From the NCBI RefSeq assembly GCF_033568475.1, contig NC_133123.1, forward strand, positions 154,705,753 through 154,769,752: a DNA stretch of 64,000 nucleotides, given 5' to 3'. Numbering within the stretch: the first letter of the stretch is position 1; every line of letters begins with the position of its first letter. The translations under genes were made by a program, and so were the position numbers. A model generated the notes under the pieces. It was not told the origin of the DNA, searched no databases, and was given only the letters and a program-made list of their open reading frames with translations. Origin of the DNA: Henckelia pumila. Taxonomy: Eukaryota > Streptophyta > Magnoliopsida > Lamiales > Gesneriaceae. Below, one piece after another: positions 43,194-55,671 of the stretch.

Positions 43194-46100
43194 CGAGCAC
43201 CACAGAGTTCTTCTGGTTACCGTCCCCAGTCTCAAGGCCAGGTATTTGCTCTGTCTCAAGAACAGGCTACTGAAGGAAGCGATCGCATGTTGGCAGGTAC
43301 CTTTTTGTTATGTGGTATTCCTGCACTTGTTTTAATTGATACTGGAGCATCACATTCCTTTATTTCTAGTCGCTTTGTTAAGAGACATAGATTACCTTAT
43401 GTATCATTAGATATGGATTTAGTTGTCTCTACTCCGCTGGAGCAGGAGATAGTAACTAAGCGTCTAGTGATGGGTTGCCTTCTAGAGTTTGAGGGTAATA
43501 CGTTATCGGCTAATTTGATGATATTAGCGATGACAGATTTTGACTGTATTTTGGGAATAGATATGCTGACTTTGTATCATGCTACTGTGAATTGTTATCA
43601 GCGTCTGGTACAGTTTCATCCTGCTGAGGGTGATAGCTGGTATTTTTATGGTGAGGGTGCGCGACCTCTGATGCCACTTGTTTCGACTCTGAAGGCATGT
43701 CATGTCTTGGAGTCAGGTGGGGAGGGCTACCTTATCTATGCAGTTGATATGTCCATGAGTAGTACAGGTATTGATCAGTTACCGGTAGTCAGTGAGTTTC
43801 CTGAAGTATTCCCTGATGAGATTCCTGGTCTTCCTCCGGTGCGAGAGGTTGAATTTGGTATTGATTTAGTACCAGGAACTACGCCTATATCCCGAGCGCC
43901 TTATCGTCTAGCACCATCAGAGATGAGAAAATTGAAACAGCAGTTACAGGATCTGCTTGATAAGGGATATATTCGTCCAAGTGTTTCTCCGTGGGGAGCA
44001 CCTGTTTTGTTCATAAAAAAAAAGATGGATCGATGCGATTGTGTATTGATTACAGGCAGTTGAATCGTGTCACCATCAAGAATAAGTATCCTTTGCCGCG
44101 GATTGATGATCTGTTCGATCAACTACAGGGTACTTCTGTTTACTCCAAGATAGATCTGAGATCTGGATACCACCAGATGCGGGTACGAGACTCAGATATT
44201 TCTACGACTGCTTTCAGGACCAGATACGGGCATTATGAATTACTGGTGATGCCATTCGGTTTGACGAATGCACCGACAGTCTTTATGAATCTGATGAATC
44301 AGGTATTTCGAGAATATCTAGATAGATTTGTCATCGTCTTCATTGATGATATTCTTGTCTATATTCTCATGACAAGGATGAGCATGCACAACATCTGAGA
44401 ATTGTTTTACAGACGTTACGAGATAAGCAGCTGTATGCGAAATTGAGCAAATGTGAATTCTGGCTTGATCGGGTAGTGTTTCTCGGTCATGTGATTTCTA
44501 ATGAAGGGATATCTGTTGATCCTAGTAAGATAGAGGCAGTGCTGAACTGGTCTCGTCCGACGACGGTTGCTGAGATTCGTAGTTTCTTGGGTCTAGCTGG
44601 ATATTACCGTCAGTTCATCGAGAATTTTGCACAGTTGGCCAGACCTTTGACACAGCTTACACGGAAAGATGTTGCCTTCATATGGTCCTCGGATTGTGAA
44701 GAGTCATTTCACGAGCTACGTGGACGTTTTACTACTGCACCTGTGCTAGCTCTACCTTCTGGATCAGGAGGGTATGTTGTCTATACTGATGCCTCTGGTC
44801 AGGGGTTAGGATGTGTTCTGACACAGCATGGACTTGTTATTGCCTATGCTTCTCGACAGTTGAAGACGCATGAGAGTAATTATCCAGTACATGATCTTGA
44901 GTTAGCCGCCATTGTATTTGCACTCAAGATCTGGAGGCATTATCTTTATGGCAAGAAATTTGAGATATTCATGGATCACAAGAGTCTGAAATATTTATTC
45001 ACTCAGGCGGAGTTGAATATGCGAAGAGACGCTGGATGGATCTTCTGAAGGATTATGATTGTGAAATCAAATATCATCCAGGTTTTGTTAATCTTACTGC
45101 TGATGCCTTAAGTCGGCAGGTGAGACTTTCTGCACTACAGACTAGTCAAGTATCTCATATGATTCAAGAGTGCTGTTCATTGAGTTTTACGCTCAAGCAC
45201 AATAAAGAGAGAAATGAGATTCGGTTGTATACTATTTTTTCTGAGCCAGCATTGTATTCTCGGATCAGAGATGCTCAGATATCTGATGTTAAGAATCAGC
45301 GTTTGACACGTTTAGCCAATTGAGTTAATACATCTGGATTTCATTTTCAGGCAAATGGTTTATTGTGCTTATCTAATCGAGTGGTTGTACCTAATGTTGC
45401 GGAGCTCAGGAACGATATTCTATCTCAAGCTCACAGGAGTCGATTATCAGTTCATCCTGGAAGCATGAAAATGTATAAGGACTTGCGAACTAGATTCTGG
45501 TGGAAAGGGATGAAGAGGAGAGTGTATCAATTTGTTTCGAGATGTTTGGTTTGTCAACAGGTCAAGGCTGAACATCGACGACTAGGTGGATTATTGCAGA
45601 ATCTTGAGATTCCCGAATGGAAGTGGGAGCACGTGACTATGGATTTTGTTACCCACTTACCTATGACTTCACGTCAGTGTGATGCTATCTGGGTCTTTGT
45701 TGACCGTTTGAAGAAATCAGCTCACTTTATTCTTTACAACCGGGAGTATTCTTATGATCGCATGACACTCTTATATGTCCAGGAGATAGTGCGATTACAT
45801 GGAATTCCAGTGAGCATAGTCAGTGATAGAGACCCGCGATTTACCTCACGTTTCTGGGGTAGTTTTCAGGAGGCGTTGGGTACCACTCTGAGTTTGAGCA
45901 CTGCATATCATCCGAAGACTGACGGGCAGTCAGAGCGGACGATTCGTACTTTGGAGGATATGCTACGTTCTTCTGTCATGGATTTTGGCTTATCTTGGCA
46001 GGATCAGTTATCTTTGATCGAATTTGCCTACAATAACAGTTATCATCGTAGTATTGATATGACACCTTTCGAGGCATTGTACGGTCGACGGTGTCGTACT

Positions 46101-46681
46101 CCATTATTCTGGGATGAAGTCGGGGAACGACAAGTCGAGGGTCCTGAATTGGTGCAGCAGATTATAGACAAGGTAGATTTGATCAAGAATAGGATCAAAG
46201 TTGCTCAAGATAGACAAGCTAGTTATGCTAATATTCGTCGCAGGCCACTTCAGTTTGAGCCTGGTGAAAATGTGTTTCTACGAGTATCACCTTTCAGGAA
46301 GGTGATGAGATTTGGCATGAAAGGCAAGTTGTCTCCTCGTTTTATTGGACCTTTCCAGATACTGGAGAAGATCGGAGATGTTGCATATCGTTTGGCTTTA
46401 CCGCTCTTTACAGTATACATAATGTTTTTCATGTGTCGTTACTTCGACAGTATATAGCTGATGAATCTCATGTGATTCAGTCTACTGATATTCAGCTAGA
46501 GCCAGATCTGTCTTTTGTTGAACGACCAATCCGTATCTTAGACAGAAAGGAGAAAGTTCTTCGGAACAAGACTATACCACTTGTGATGGTACAGTGGCAG
46601 CGCCGAGGCATTGAAGAAGCAACTTGGGAAACTGAGAGTCGTTGCAAGCAGAATATCCTGAGTTTTTTGCTTTGTAATTGA
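43194..46681 (+). pseudogene. Chromovirus pol remnant with chromodomain
   Basis: Protease LIDTGASHSFIS is at ~43338. RT begins EFPEVFPDEIPGLPP, with the catalytic FIDDIL at ~44341. RNase H begins [15 protein letters not shown]. Integrase has the HHCC finger (HPGSMKMY...CLVCQQVK), D-D-E motifs (MDFVTHLP; SDRDPRFTS; TDGQSERTIR) and a C-terminal GPFQILEKIGDVAY. A chromodomain (RILDRKEKVLRNK...VQWQRRGIEEATWE) ends at 46681. Frameshifts: at an A9 run near 44013-44021, near 44356 (2-nt duplication TATAT), near 45020 and near 46395-46430. In-frame stop TGA at 45321. The chromodomain targets integration to chromatin marks in this clade. Confidence 0.9.
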
Positions 46682-46797
46682 TTACCATGTAGTTGTTGTA
46701 ATAAAACATGGTTTTCTGTTTCATATTGTTATCTTAATTTGTCTTTAGATTTTATTTCGCGAACGAAATATCTAAAGGTGGGGAGAATGTAGTAACC

Positions 46798-48318
46798 CGG
46801 ACTTCATTTTAATATAATGATATGTTAAACATGATTAAGGGTTGGTAATTAACCAATTTCAGGGCTTAATCAGACTTCAAAATTACCAGATGGATCGCTA
46901 CATATAAAGGTAGTAGCCAAGTTCCATTTTTCGTGCTATGATATGTCGTATAATTTTAAAAGTGGCAAAACATGATTAAGGAGTCCTTATTTGGTAAAAA
47001 TAAGTGGAAAATCAGCTCCGGAACGTCCGAAAATGGTAGAAAGGGTCTCGGGGGTCTCGGACAGTTCGGAGGCACCGAAATGAGTTCGGACCATCCGAAC
47101 TCAAAGACCAAGTTCGGACCATCCGAACTCAGCCAGTTCGGAGGCTCTGAACTCCCCCAGACAGCAATGCTAGATGACTAATCCGCAATTTTTGACAAGT
47201 GTCGGGCATGCAGGTTCGGAGGGCCCGAACCCCAGTTCGGAGGCTCCGAACTCCGGCATATTTTGCCTATAAATAGGTCCATTCGGACGAGAAATTAGAT
47301 ATAAATCAAGTATTCCGAGTGTTCAGTTATATAGTGTGAGTTATATACTTGAGGGCCCTATCAGTTATAATAAAGGTTCTGGAATAACCAAGGAGTGGTT
47401 ATAATCATCTGGGACTAGCGACTCCAAAGGGCTATCTACGGACGAAGGTATGGTCCGGGAATCTATTTATGTTTTGGGAGTACTTATTAGCTTAGTTAAG
47501 GCTTATAGAATTTATGTAGTGATACGGTGAACTTTTGAATATAGGCTTGGAACCTAGGATCCTACTATACTTGAACTAACCTAGAGGTACGTAAACATTG
47601 ACTGAGATTGCCAGCGAGTATACATGTTTATATGTTGCATTTATTTGGCATTATTATATGGCATGATATATGATTTACCGCTTTCTATATTCATATGTTA
47701 TGTGCATATACACGTTGAGCCTAAACCTTGTTATACCTGACTATAGAGCCGCTCAGCTCTATACTCGATAGTCTGTCACTGAGAGTACCGCGACGGCGGG
47801 GGCATTTATGTCTGTCTACTCTGGTGTACTAGACGAGTGTGGTTGCACCCAGAGGTTGATCCGTGCGGTGGCAGCACTCATGTGGCACCGGTACTGAGTA
47901 TGACTTTTCAGATGACCCTTTATCAGTCATCATGTTGCATGCATTATATACATATGTTTACTCATGTTTATGTACTGGGCGTTAGCGCTCACGTCCTAGT
48001 TGTTATCTTGGACACCCTATTCCATGGGGCAGGTCGCAGGATGGACAGAGCTGGTGGTTCAAGGCAGGATTAGGGAGCAGGCCTTGAGGAGTTAATTATA
48101 CAACATGATTCGATATAGCTGTATAATGTTTACTTTTAAGTATTTTTATATGGTTGTATCACTACTGATAAATAAGCTTGACACTTTTATACTAAGCTGA
48201 TATGTAATTTATGGTTATATTTCCGCACGTTTTACTCTGTTAAGTTATTTTGTTGTATTAAGTTTAACGCATGCTATTAGTTGCCAGTTAGTAGGTGATA
48301 CCATGCAGGGTCACTACA
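46798..48318 (+). repeat. 3' LTR of chromovirus
   Basis: 1,521 bp, clearly the partner of 40569-42121 but with dozens of substitutions. TATAAATA at 47268. Confidence 0.93.
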
Positions 48319-48323
48319 GACTG

Positions 48324-51005
48324 TTAACCCACTCAACATTTTTTCTCAATTTTCCAACTTGTATGAGCAACTATAGATAGTGCGGAAAAAGCTCACACAA
48401 CTTGGTTAATATCTACCGAAAGTAAATAACATTCATAATGTAAATAACACAAGATGTTATGAAAGTTCGAAGACAAACTCTTTCTATGTACCCTCTTCTT
48501 TCATACATGAAGGAATTCACTAGAAGACTTTGGTTATTACAACGTCTTACAATGCACCAACTCCGAATTAGGACTTATCAATGCCTAATAAGGAACTCCT
48601 AGATTTTCACATATAAGATTCTAAGTTCTTTTCAAACTTCTTTCAACAGTAGTGTTTGTTACTGAACAAGTAGACTCACTTTTCCAAATCCGTGAAACTT
48701 GATCAGTGCTTCTTCAATCAGCAACTGGACTTGAGTAACCCTTGTTGATCTCTTGAAGATCGATATGATTCTGCTTTGCGAGGGTTAGGACGAGCAATTT
48801 AAATATCTGAATATTTAGAGTGCTCGGGAATATAGCTTGGGAAGATGTTTCGATAATGCTTTGTTTGTTGTCTTTTCTTCAAGCTTTCTTTTTCTTTACA
48901 ATATATAAACTTCTTATTCAACGTCTTTAAGTTCTTCAAAAGATGTGTTCGTGTTATCTGATTAACGTTTGTATGACAGGTCTTATCTGATGAATGCTCC
49001 AATTGAGACACTTTTCTCTTTAGGTGGAGCAATGGTTGTTGAAGTTTGAATATCTGCCCTTTAAGTTGTCATTTTGTCCATTCAACTTGTCTTCATCATA
49101 AATGTTGTGTATGACTCATTAACTGCATCAAACGGATTCCTTAGAAGCTTGTACCTTTGCATTTAAGTTGTCTTGTCAAAGATCCGCTAATCAATGTCTT
49201 TTGAATTTAGTGCTCGGTTGTTATCACTAAAGGCAGCTCGACGAATGTGAGATCAGTAGATATAAGCTTTAGAGCGGTTGACACCTTGGGGCATGTTAAT
49301 ATAACATAGTCAAATCGGTTGATATCTATACGTCGGTTGAGTTCTTTATGATTCGGTCGGTCGATATATACCTGCTGCTATATTGAAATGGTGGCAGTCT
49401 TCTAACAATGATATATTGTTTTGTTATCGCCAAATGTTAGGATTCACAGTTATTATACATTCAAATTTTGATCGAAAATGTAGAACGTGGGAAATTTTCA
49501 AATCAATAGTGGGTAGTTTCTTATGGTATTTAATTTTGTACTATAACTTTTATTTTGTGAGAAGAATCGCAATAATTTGTACTATAAAATGAAAAAAGGT
49601 AACTTGGAGCCATCAAGATCAAAACGGAGTTATAGTGATATCTTGGTTAATCGACATTAACCAAGAAGATGAGACCTAGACGATTTATCGTCGAACTTTT
49701 ATAAACATATCATCTCTTATTTACTACTTTATTTACTTTCAGTCATTTACTTTATTTATTATTGGATTTATTTTTTATTTTCCTTAAGTCTTCCGTTTGC
49801 GTTTTTGTAAAATCATTTTAAATTACTAGATAGGCCAATATAACCTAATTTTTCCGCCATAAGGTTCTAACAAATATGAATTAAAAAATGTATATTTTTT
49901 ATTTTAAATTTTGTCCAAATTATCTAATTTTTTTTAAATAGAACTACGTCCACTTGCAACGCACATGTTTTCTTCTAAGATCAAGCAGTTTTACAGAAAG
50001 TATATTTTCTTATACGCGACTTCTTGTCAACTCATCGAATATGAGTTTCATATTTCTTATATTAGAAAACTAACATTATTAGTTTTTATTTTGATAATTT
50101 ATTTAATTTGGTATTTAACTCACACTATCATATCACTAGAACTTAAGGTAGAGAAAAAATATGCTCATAAGGCGATCATTAACTTATACGGAAAAAAAAA
50201 TATCAACATACTATAATGAAAATTTTCTAATTAATTAAGCACATATATTGAAAATTTTCTAACTAATTAGGCAGATGTTATTCATAAAATTCATACTGTA
50301 CGACCGAGTGTTTGCTATTTTTTCAAAAGTTATAGCTGATGGTAAATGGTTGGAACTCAAATCTTTTAAATTATACAACAACTCAAATGTCATGATTCGA
50401 TCGCTCTACTAGTAGGGACAATTATTGCAACCCAACAATATGCAGTCAATGCGAATCGAACCTTGACCTTGACTCTGATACCAATTGTACAACCAAGCGT
50501 TTGCCTCTTAAGTACCAAAAGTTACCGCTGATGGTAATGGTGCAACCCAAATCTTTTAAACCGTATAATAAATATCCAAGCGTCATTATTCGAATTACTC
50601 TGCCAACAAAGACAATTATTATACCCAAACACATACTTTACACTATTTGTTTCTTAAGATTTCCATCACAATTCTATATCAATATCTTAATCTTTAAATC
50701 TTAACTATGATATATATTTTAGTTTCTACATAGTTCTTAAACAACGATTCAATACATTTAGTTCGACACTTAAAATATTAATATTTTGAAATATATTAAT
50801 TTTAGATCTATAGTTTATGCTTTCAACACATATAATTGTGATTATAAAAGTTCAAGAAAAATTAGATGAAATAAAAAACTATTCTCTATAAAACATCAAG
50901 GCACTACCACGCAAGTTTCTATTTAATTTTTTTTTTTAAAAAAAGAAGACAAGATATGATGTTAAATATAAAGCAAATGGCAAAAGAATGTTTATTTTAA
51001 ATGAG
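48324..51005. other. Intergenic region with retroelement scraps
   Basis: No gene seen. 50290-50640 holds a diverged ~175-bp duplication (both halves have AAAGTTA-YNGCTGATGGTAA and CAAATCTTTTAAA). Between the halves, GACTCTGATACCAA at ~50472-50485 is the complement of a TTGGTATCAGAGTC primer site, suggesting old minus-strand LTR debris. Confidence 0.45.
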
Positions 51006-52543
51006 TCAATGAATAATGATGTCAAGATTGTTAGAAATGGCATGCCCTCGCAAAAAGGTGCGTATAATTCCTTGTTTCTTCTCGTCATACCTTGGACCAA
51101 CGTATGTGTGCGACCAACGTCCATGATTTAAATCGTAGGATTTAAAATGCGTGAAGATTGAGAATCGTTGGAGGGAGACCACATTTTCAAGCATGTATAA
51201 AATAAAATCCCACTCGTTCCTCATTTCAATAAATCCGCTGAATTCCAATTCCTTCAACTCCGTGTGACGCCTGGCCTCCGCCGCTGATCTTTCATGCTTT
51301 CCTCCTCCGGATGCCGTCGATTGATCCTACATACAACGATCTCAAAATATCACGAATGAATTTATTATAATAACGAGCAATCAAGTTCAATATTGTTCGT
51401 GATTGATTAAATACCAATGACAGATGGAACTTGCGGAGAATGGGGCACGAGTCTAGGACGACTGTAGCAGATCGAGCTTGTTGTATTGTTTCAAAAACAG
51501 AGCCAATCGTGTGAGACTGCTGAGATTGCTAGCTTCAAACGTTTCAAATCTCTGAGACAAATGCATGCAAGATATATTAAATCAAATTAAATAATATTAC
51601 TCAATTTTATAAGTAGCTATAGGAATTAATTAATTAGCAAGTGAAAGAGATTAATTACCTGAGAGAAGTTGGCTGAATACGTGAAAAACACACACTTGAG
51701 ATGAGGCGGCAGATCTTCCAAAACCTCTCCGAATGCACAAGGAATCATCTGGTTGCGGCCCCAAATTTCCAAGAACACATTTTGTAGCATAGGTACATGA
51801 GAAAACCTTAATGTCACCAAAATGATGTTGCAAAATTCGAAAGTGATTAGATTTATGGCGGACAAATCGATTTCGGCCACCTTCGAACAGTCAAACACTT
51901 TGAGCCTCCTTAGCCGGAGATGAGGACTACCCCGAATACTTAATTTGGAAGGGAGACGACAGCCACTCAGTTTCAAATACTCGAGGCTGTAACAATTCGA
52001 CAAAATGCAATCTACTTCCTTGGGAGTCAAATGAACGTGGTACAACTCGACTTCTTTGAGACCGAAGTTTCGGGTTTGTGCTTGGAACGAGATGCCGTAC
52101 AAACAGAACCGTTTCAGGGACGATGCTTCGCGAAGAAAATCGCTAGGGAAAGAACGAGGCCGTTTGCTTTCTGTCATCGCGTGACGACGACAATGTACGA
52201 GGATAAGATGTTCGACGGACTCGATCCATCTTGGGAAACTGTCCGGGATTATTAGTCCTTCAAAATGACAAAACAACTCCAAAGACATTATATTGGAGCC
52301 AGAATAATGATGTTGCATAAAGGTATCCACCACATGGACGAACTTCTCTTGTAGAAATTCCCACTCACAAGAGGATTTACCGAACATTTTCGACCAAAAA
52401 AACCCAAATTTTTTTGTAAAAGTGTAAGCATGCCTCCATCTCCGCGACAGAACGCTAGTCCTAACGGACTCTACGGTAGATAATCGTGAAATAATCGAAC
52501 AGATTAGATCATCTGACAATTCACTAATCCTATCTTTCGTCAT
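51006..52543 (-). pseudogene. F-box/LRR/FBD protein gene, probably frameshifted
   Basis: Exon 1 52543-51659 (295 codons), exon 2 51551-51415, exon 3 51326-51006; all introns GT-AG. Residues 5-45 form an F-box (ISELSDDLICSIISRLSTVE, SVRTSVLSRRWRH), followed by LRR-like repeats (LKEVELYHVHL, LEYLKLSGC, LRLRRLKVFDCSK). Exon 3 encodes an FBD-type end (LKELEFSGFIEMRNEWDF...). Such proteins are SCF ubiquitin-ligase substrate receptors. Introns flanking exon 2 are both phase 0, yet exon 2 is 137 nt, one short of a multiple of three. Read straight it stops at TAG within DLLQSS, and a shift restores the expected VVLDSCPILRKFHLSL. So a 1-nt deletion, or a sequencing error, is likely. Confidence 0.75.
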
Positions 52544-53756
52544 CTCCTTTTACCATTAATCACAGGAAACACCGTTAGTGCAAATATAATTAATTAATAC
52601 ATTCTTCAAGAAACACCAGAATTTAGACACCATTTGGTTTGAGTGATAGGATAAGTAATTCATTGATAAATAATATAATGTAAATTAAAATAAATAAGAA
52701 AAAATAGTTAATACATTATTTGATTTGATGGATAGATTATAATTTATTTGATTTGATTAATGTAAAATTATTAATTAATAAATAGATAAATAATATGACG
52801 AAAATAAGACGTAATTAATTGAGATAAGTTATACATAGATTAATAATTGTTGTGATAATCAGTCAAATTTGGATAAAAAAATAAGTACTACCGGCCATGT
52901 TTCGGACCAATGGTCGACATGTACCTATTCTCTACTACTAGATGGACATTTTTTTTGTTACAACCAACTCAATACAATATCAAATAGCATAAGAAATAGG
53001 GCTAGAACTTAACCTTCGATCGGTTTTTTTGTTTTGCCTTGACAACAGATTTTGGCTTGAATTTCGAATTTTATGATATTAATGTTTTCTGCGTATAATA
53101 TGTGTGTTGTAGAAAAATTTTGTAATTTTTTGATCATTTTTTTTTTCTATTTTTCATTATTTTTCTATCTTTCCTCCATTTCCGTATTCCTTATTTCTCA
53201 CTCCTTTTTCGAATTTTTCATGGTTTAATCTGATAAGTTTTAAGGGTATTTTTTTTTTCGAACTATGAGTATTAATAGAATAGAATACCAATAGGATGAT
53301 AAAAAATTGTCCAATAATTTTATTTTTAATTTTTATGATTAAACTTTAATTAATTAAAATCTTATAATATATTATATTATAATTTTATATAATACATTTT
53401 TTTTGTTATTATTAATATTTAATTATTATTTTAATTAGATTTTATTATATATTTATTATATATTAGGTTCTTGAACTTGGAATGAAGTATTCACAATTAT
53501 GATAATTGATGAATTTTATGAGTATTATAATGTATTTTGATGTATTTTTTAATATGTTAAACAAATAAGAATTTATATCGAAGAACAATACGGTCAAAAG
53601 TTTTAAAGTTAAAAACGTACTCCTTTATTATTATGAATATAATTATGAGCTTTAAAAGACATAAAAATAATTATGTATACCTTTATGTTTTTAGGAATCT
53701 ATCTCATCATATGTTTACAAATTTTAAATAACATTTAATAAATTTCCTATTTGTGG

Positions 53757-53931
53757 AAAAAAATCTTCTGTTACAAATTGATTTAACATTATATATTATA
53801 TCAATCACTTTTTGCCATGTGTTTGGTAGAGAGAGAAATTGAAATTTAATGTAGTGGAATAACATACACTTGTCAAGAAATGATTGGTGTAACAGACAAT
53901 GTTATACCAATTTGTAACAGAAATTTTTCTA
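53757..53931. mobile_element. MITE-like hairpin with ~54-bp inverted ends
   Basis: The left end reads CTGTTACAAATTGATTTAAC then ATCAATCACTTTTTGCCATGTG. The right end complement reads CTGTTACAAATTGGTATAAC then CCAATCATTTCTTGACAAGTG. Arms are separated by a ~45-bp centre (GAGAGAGAAATTG). No transposase; target duplication unclear. Confidence 0.65.
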
Positions 53932-54067
53932 TGGTGATGGAGAATCCACACCAACCTCCTATAGTAAGTAATTAAAAAAAATATTCCTTTTGAACGAAAA
54001 TTTTCGATGTATCATACCAACGTCTTATAAAGAACCCGACACTATGTATCAACGGTAATAGTAATAA

Positions 54068-54253
54068 TCTATACTATATAATAATATACGAGGGTCACGT
54101 AAAAATCGTTTTAGTCATTTTAATGGTTGTACGAAGATATTCTACTGTTTTTACTGAAATTAAAAACACATAAAGGGAAAAATTTGAAAATCACTAACCC
54201 ATTTTCTTGAATATTTCTTCATGTTTTTTTTTTAACCACTCATGTTGCACTAG
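54068..54253 (+). mobile_element. Possible short Helitron fragment
   Basis: Begins TCTATACTATATAATAATAT, the typical AT-rich Helitron start, and ends GTTGCACTAG. Third sequence of this type in the window; no clear terminal hairpin. Confidence 0.3.
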
Positions 54254-54501
54254 AGAAAAACAAATCATATTAATTAAAAAATATACTCTATAAATTATAT
54301 ATAATATTTAAGTATTGTACGACACTCGCTCGTGTTGATTATGAATTTTTGCAGTAATAATTTGTACAACACAAAAAATCAATACAAAAATTTCATTTAT
54401 CAAAATCTCATGATAAATTGAATGTAAAATATCGCACTATAATAGAAAAATCTCACGGCATATTTATTATAAATATCGTTGTACACGATATATGTTGTAT
54501 G

Positions 54502-54783
54502 TGTTGAAAATATATATAAATATATATTATTATTTATTGTTGAATGTTGAAGGTTGAAAGTTGAAAATTGAGTTGTAAAATATTGAAAATTAGTGTGTGA
54601 TGATGTAATTAATGATGTATTAATTTTTGACTAATCTCCAATTGAGATCTATAAATAGGTCTCTCCATTTGTGTAGAAAAACACAATTGTGAAGAGAGAA
54701 AAATTTTATAAAGTGTAGAATTTGATAAATTTTGAGTTTTTGAGTTTTTACTTTTTACCGTAAATTTTTACTTTTTCACAACA
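54502..54783 (+). repeat. 5' LTR of right copia element
   Basis: 282 bp; TATAAATA at 54650-54657 is the core promoter. Ends ACAACA, directly before the primer site. Confidence 0.95.
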
Positions 54784-55671
54784 TGTTATCAGCACGATCG
54801 CTCGAAGGTGCTCTACAATTTCCGACGCTCCAAAATACAAGAAGAAGTCAAAAATATTCAACAAGTAAGAATTTTTATTTTACTGTTTATATATTTTTAT
54901 TGTGTATATATTAATATATAATATCATGTTATGAAAAAATAAGTTTTTTTTTCAAAACTTGTTATAAATCCTGGGAGGATGTTAAGACGACATCCCACAC
55001 TCCCGGTAAGGGATACGACAAGTATAAAAGCCTCTAAGGTTTTTAAACAATAACGTGATATATATTTATTATGTATATATATTAACTACATTAATATATA
55101 ATTTCATGTTATTATATAAAAGGTTGTCTATGACACTGACCTTATAATAACGTGATATGATATATATTATTGTGTATTTATATACTAACCATATTTGTAT
55201 AATCTCATGTTATTATATAAAAGGCTGTCTACGACACTGACCTTATAATAATGTGATATGATATACATAATTATTTAATTATGATTATCATTATATGCAT
55301 TGCATCATTATCACAAATTTTTATTCAAAACATACTCGATTTTTTCTTTACCCCCAACGGTCACAAACGGCTAGTTTTTGGCCTATAAATATGTTCACTC
55401 AAACTTATTTTCAATCACACCAAAATTCACTATTTCTCTCAAAATATTTTTACTCGATTTTCGAAGATGGAGATGATGGCATTCATAAGGATATTTTTCA
55501 TAACGACTATGATCCACATGCTCACGAGTTTTGTATTCACCGGCGATTTTCCACCACAGATTTTTTATCTATTTATATACGCACTTGTAATTTTTATTTT
55601 TCCATTATTTTGTATTGTCATATTAATAGAAATTAACTAATAAAATGCATTGTTATTTTTTTAGTACCATC
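54784..55671 (+). other. Copia leader with ~100-bp repeats
   Basis: Primer site TGTTATCAGCACG at 54784-54796. Between 55050 and 55255 a ~97-101-bp unit occurs twice in tandem, each ending TGTCTAYGACACTGACCTTATAATAA, with a partial earlier relative near 54890-54930. The 113-codon frame at 55295-55636 overlaps the leader and is not recognised. Confidence 0.7.

Larger units (their letters stand above)
40569..48318 (+). mobile_element. Decayed chromovirus (Tekay/Del-type gypsy)
   Basis: 7.75 kb with LTRs 40569-42121 and 46798-48318 (TG...CA). The flanks GATTG (40564-40568) and GACTG (48319-48323) look like a target duplication with one later change. A tRNA-Met-type primer site (TTGGTATCAGAG, ~42124) follows the 5' LTR, and a purine tract AAAGGTGGGGAGAA precedes the 3' LTR. 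Gag, protease, RT, RNase H, integrase and a C-terminal chromodomain are present in order, but at least four frameshifts and three stops break them. The LTRs differ at many places, so this is the oldest of the three elements that still have both LTRs. Confidence 0.93.
52544..54496. other. AT-rich intergenic region with MITE-like pieces
   Basis: No gene. Contains an AT-rich segment starting ACACCATTTGGTTTGAGTGA (52627-52880) that may be an old DNA-transposon derivative, the hairpin element at 53757-53931, and a Helitron-like piece at 54068-54253. Confidence 0.5.

Noticed and set aside
52627-52880. Complete MITE starting ACACCATTTGGTTTG
   Set aside because: I could not find a convincing matching inverted end or target duplication; left as AT-rich possible derivative.
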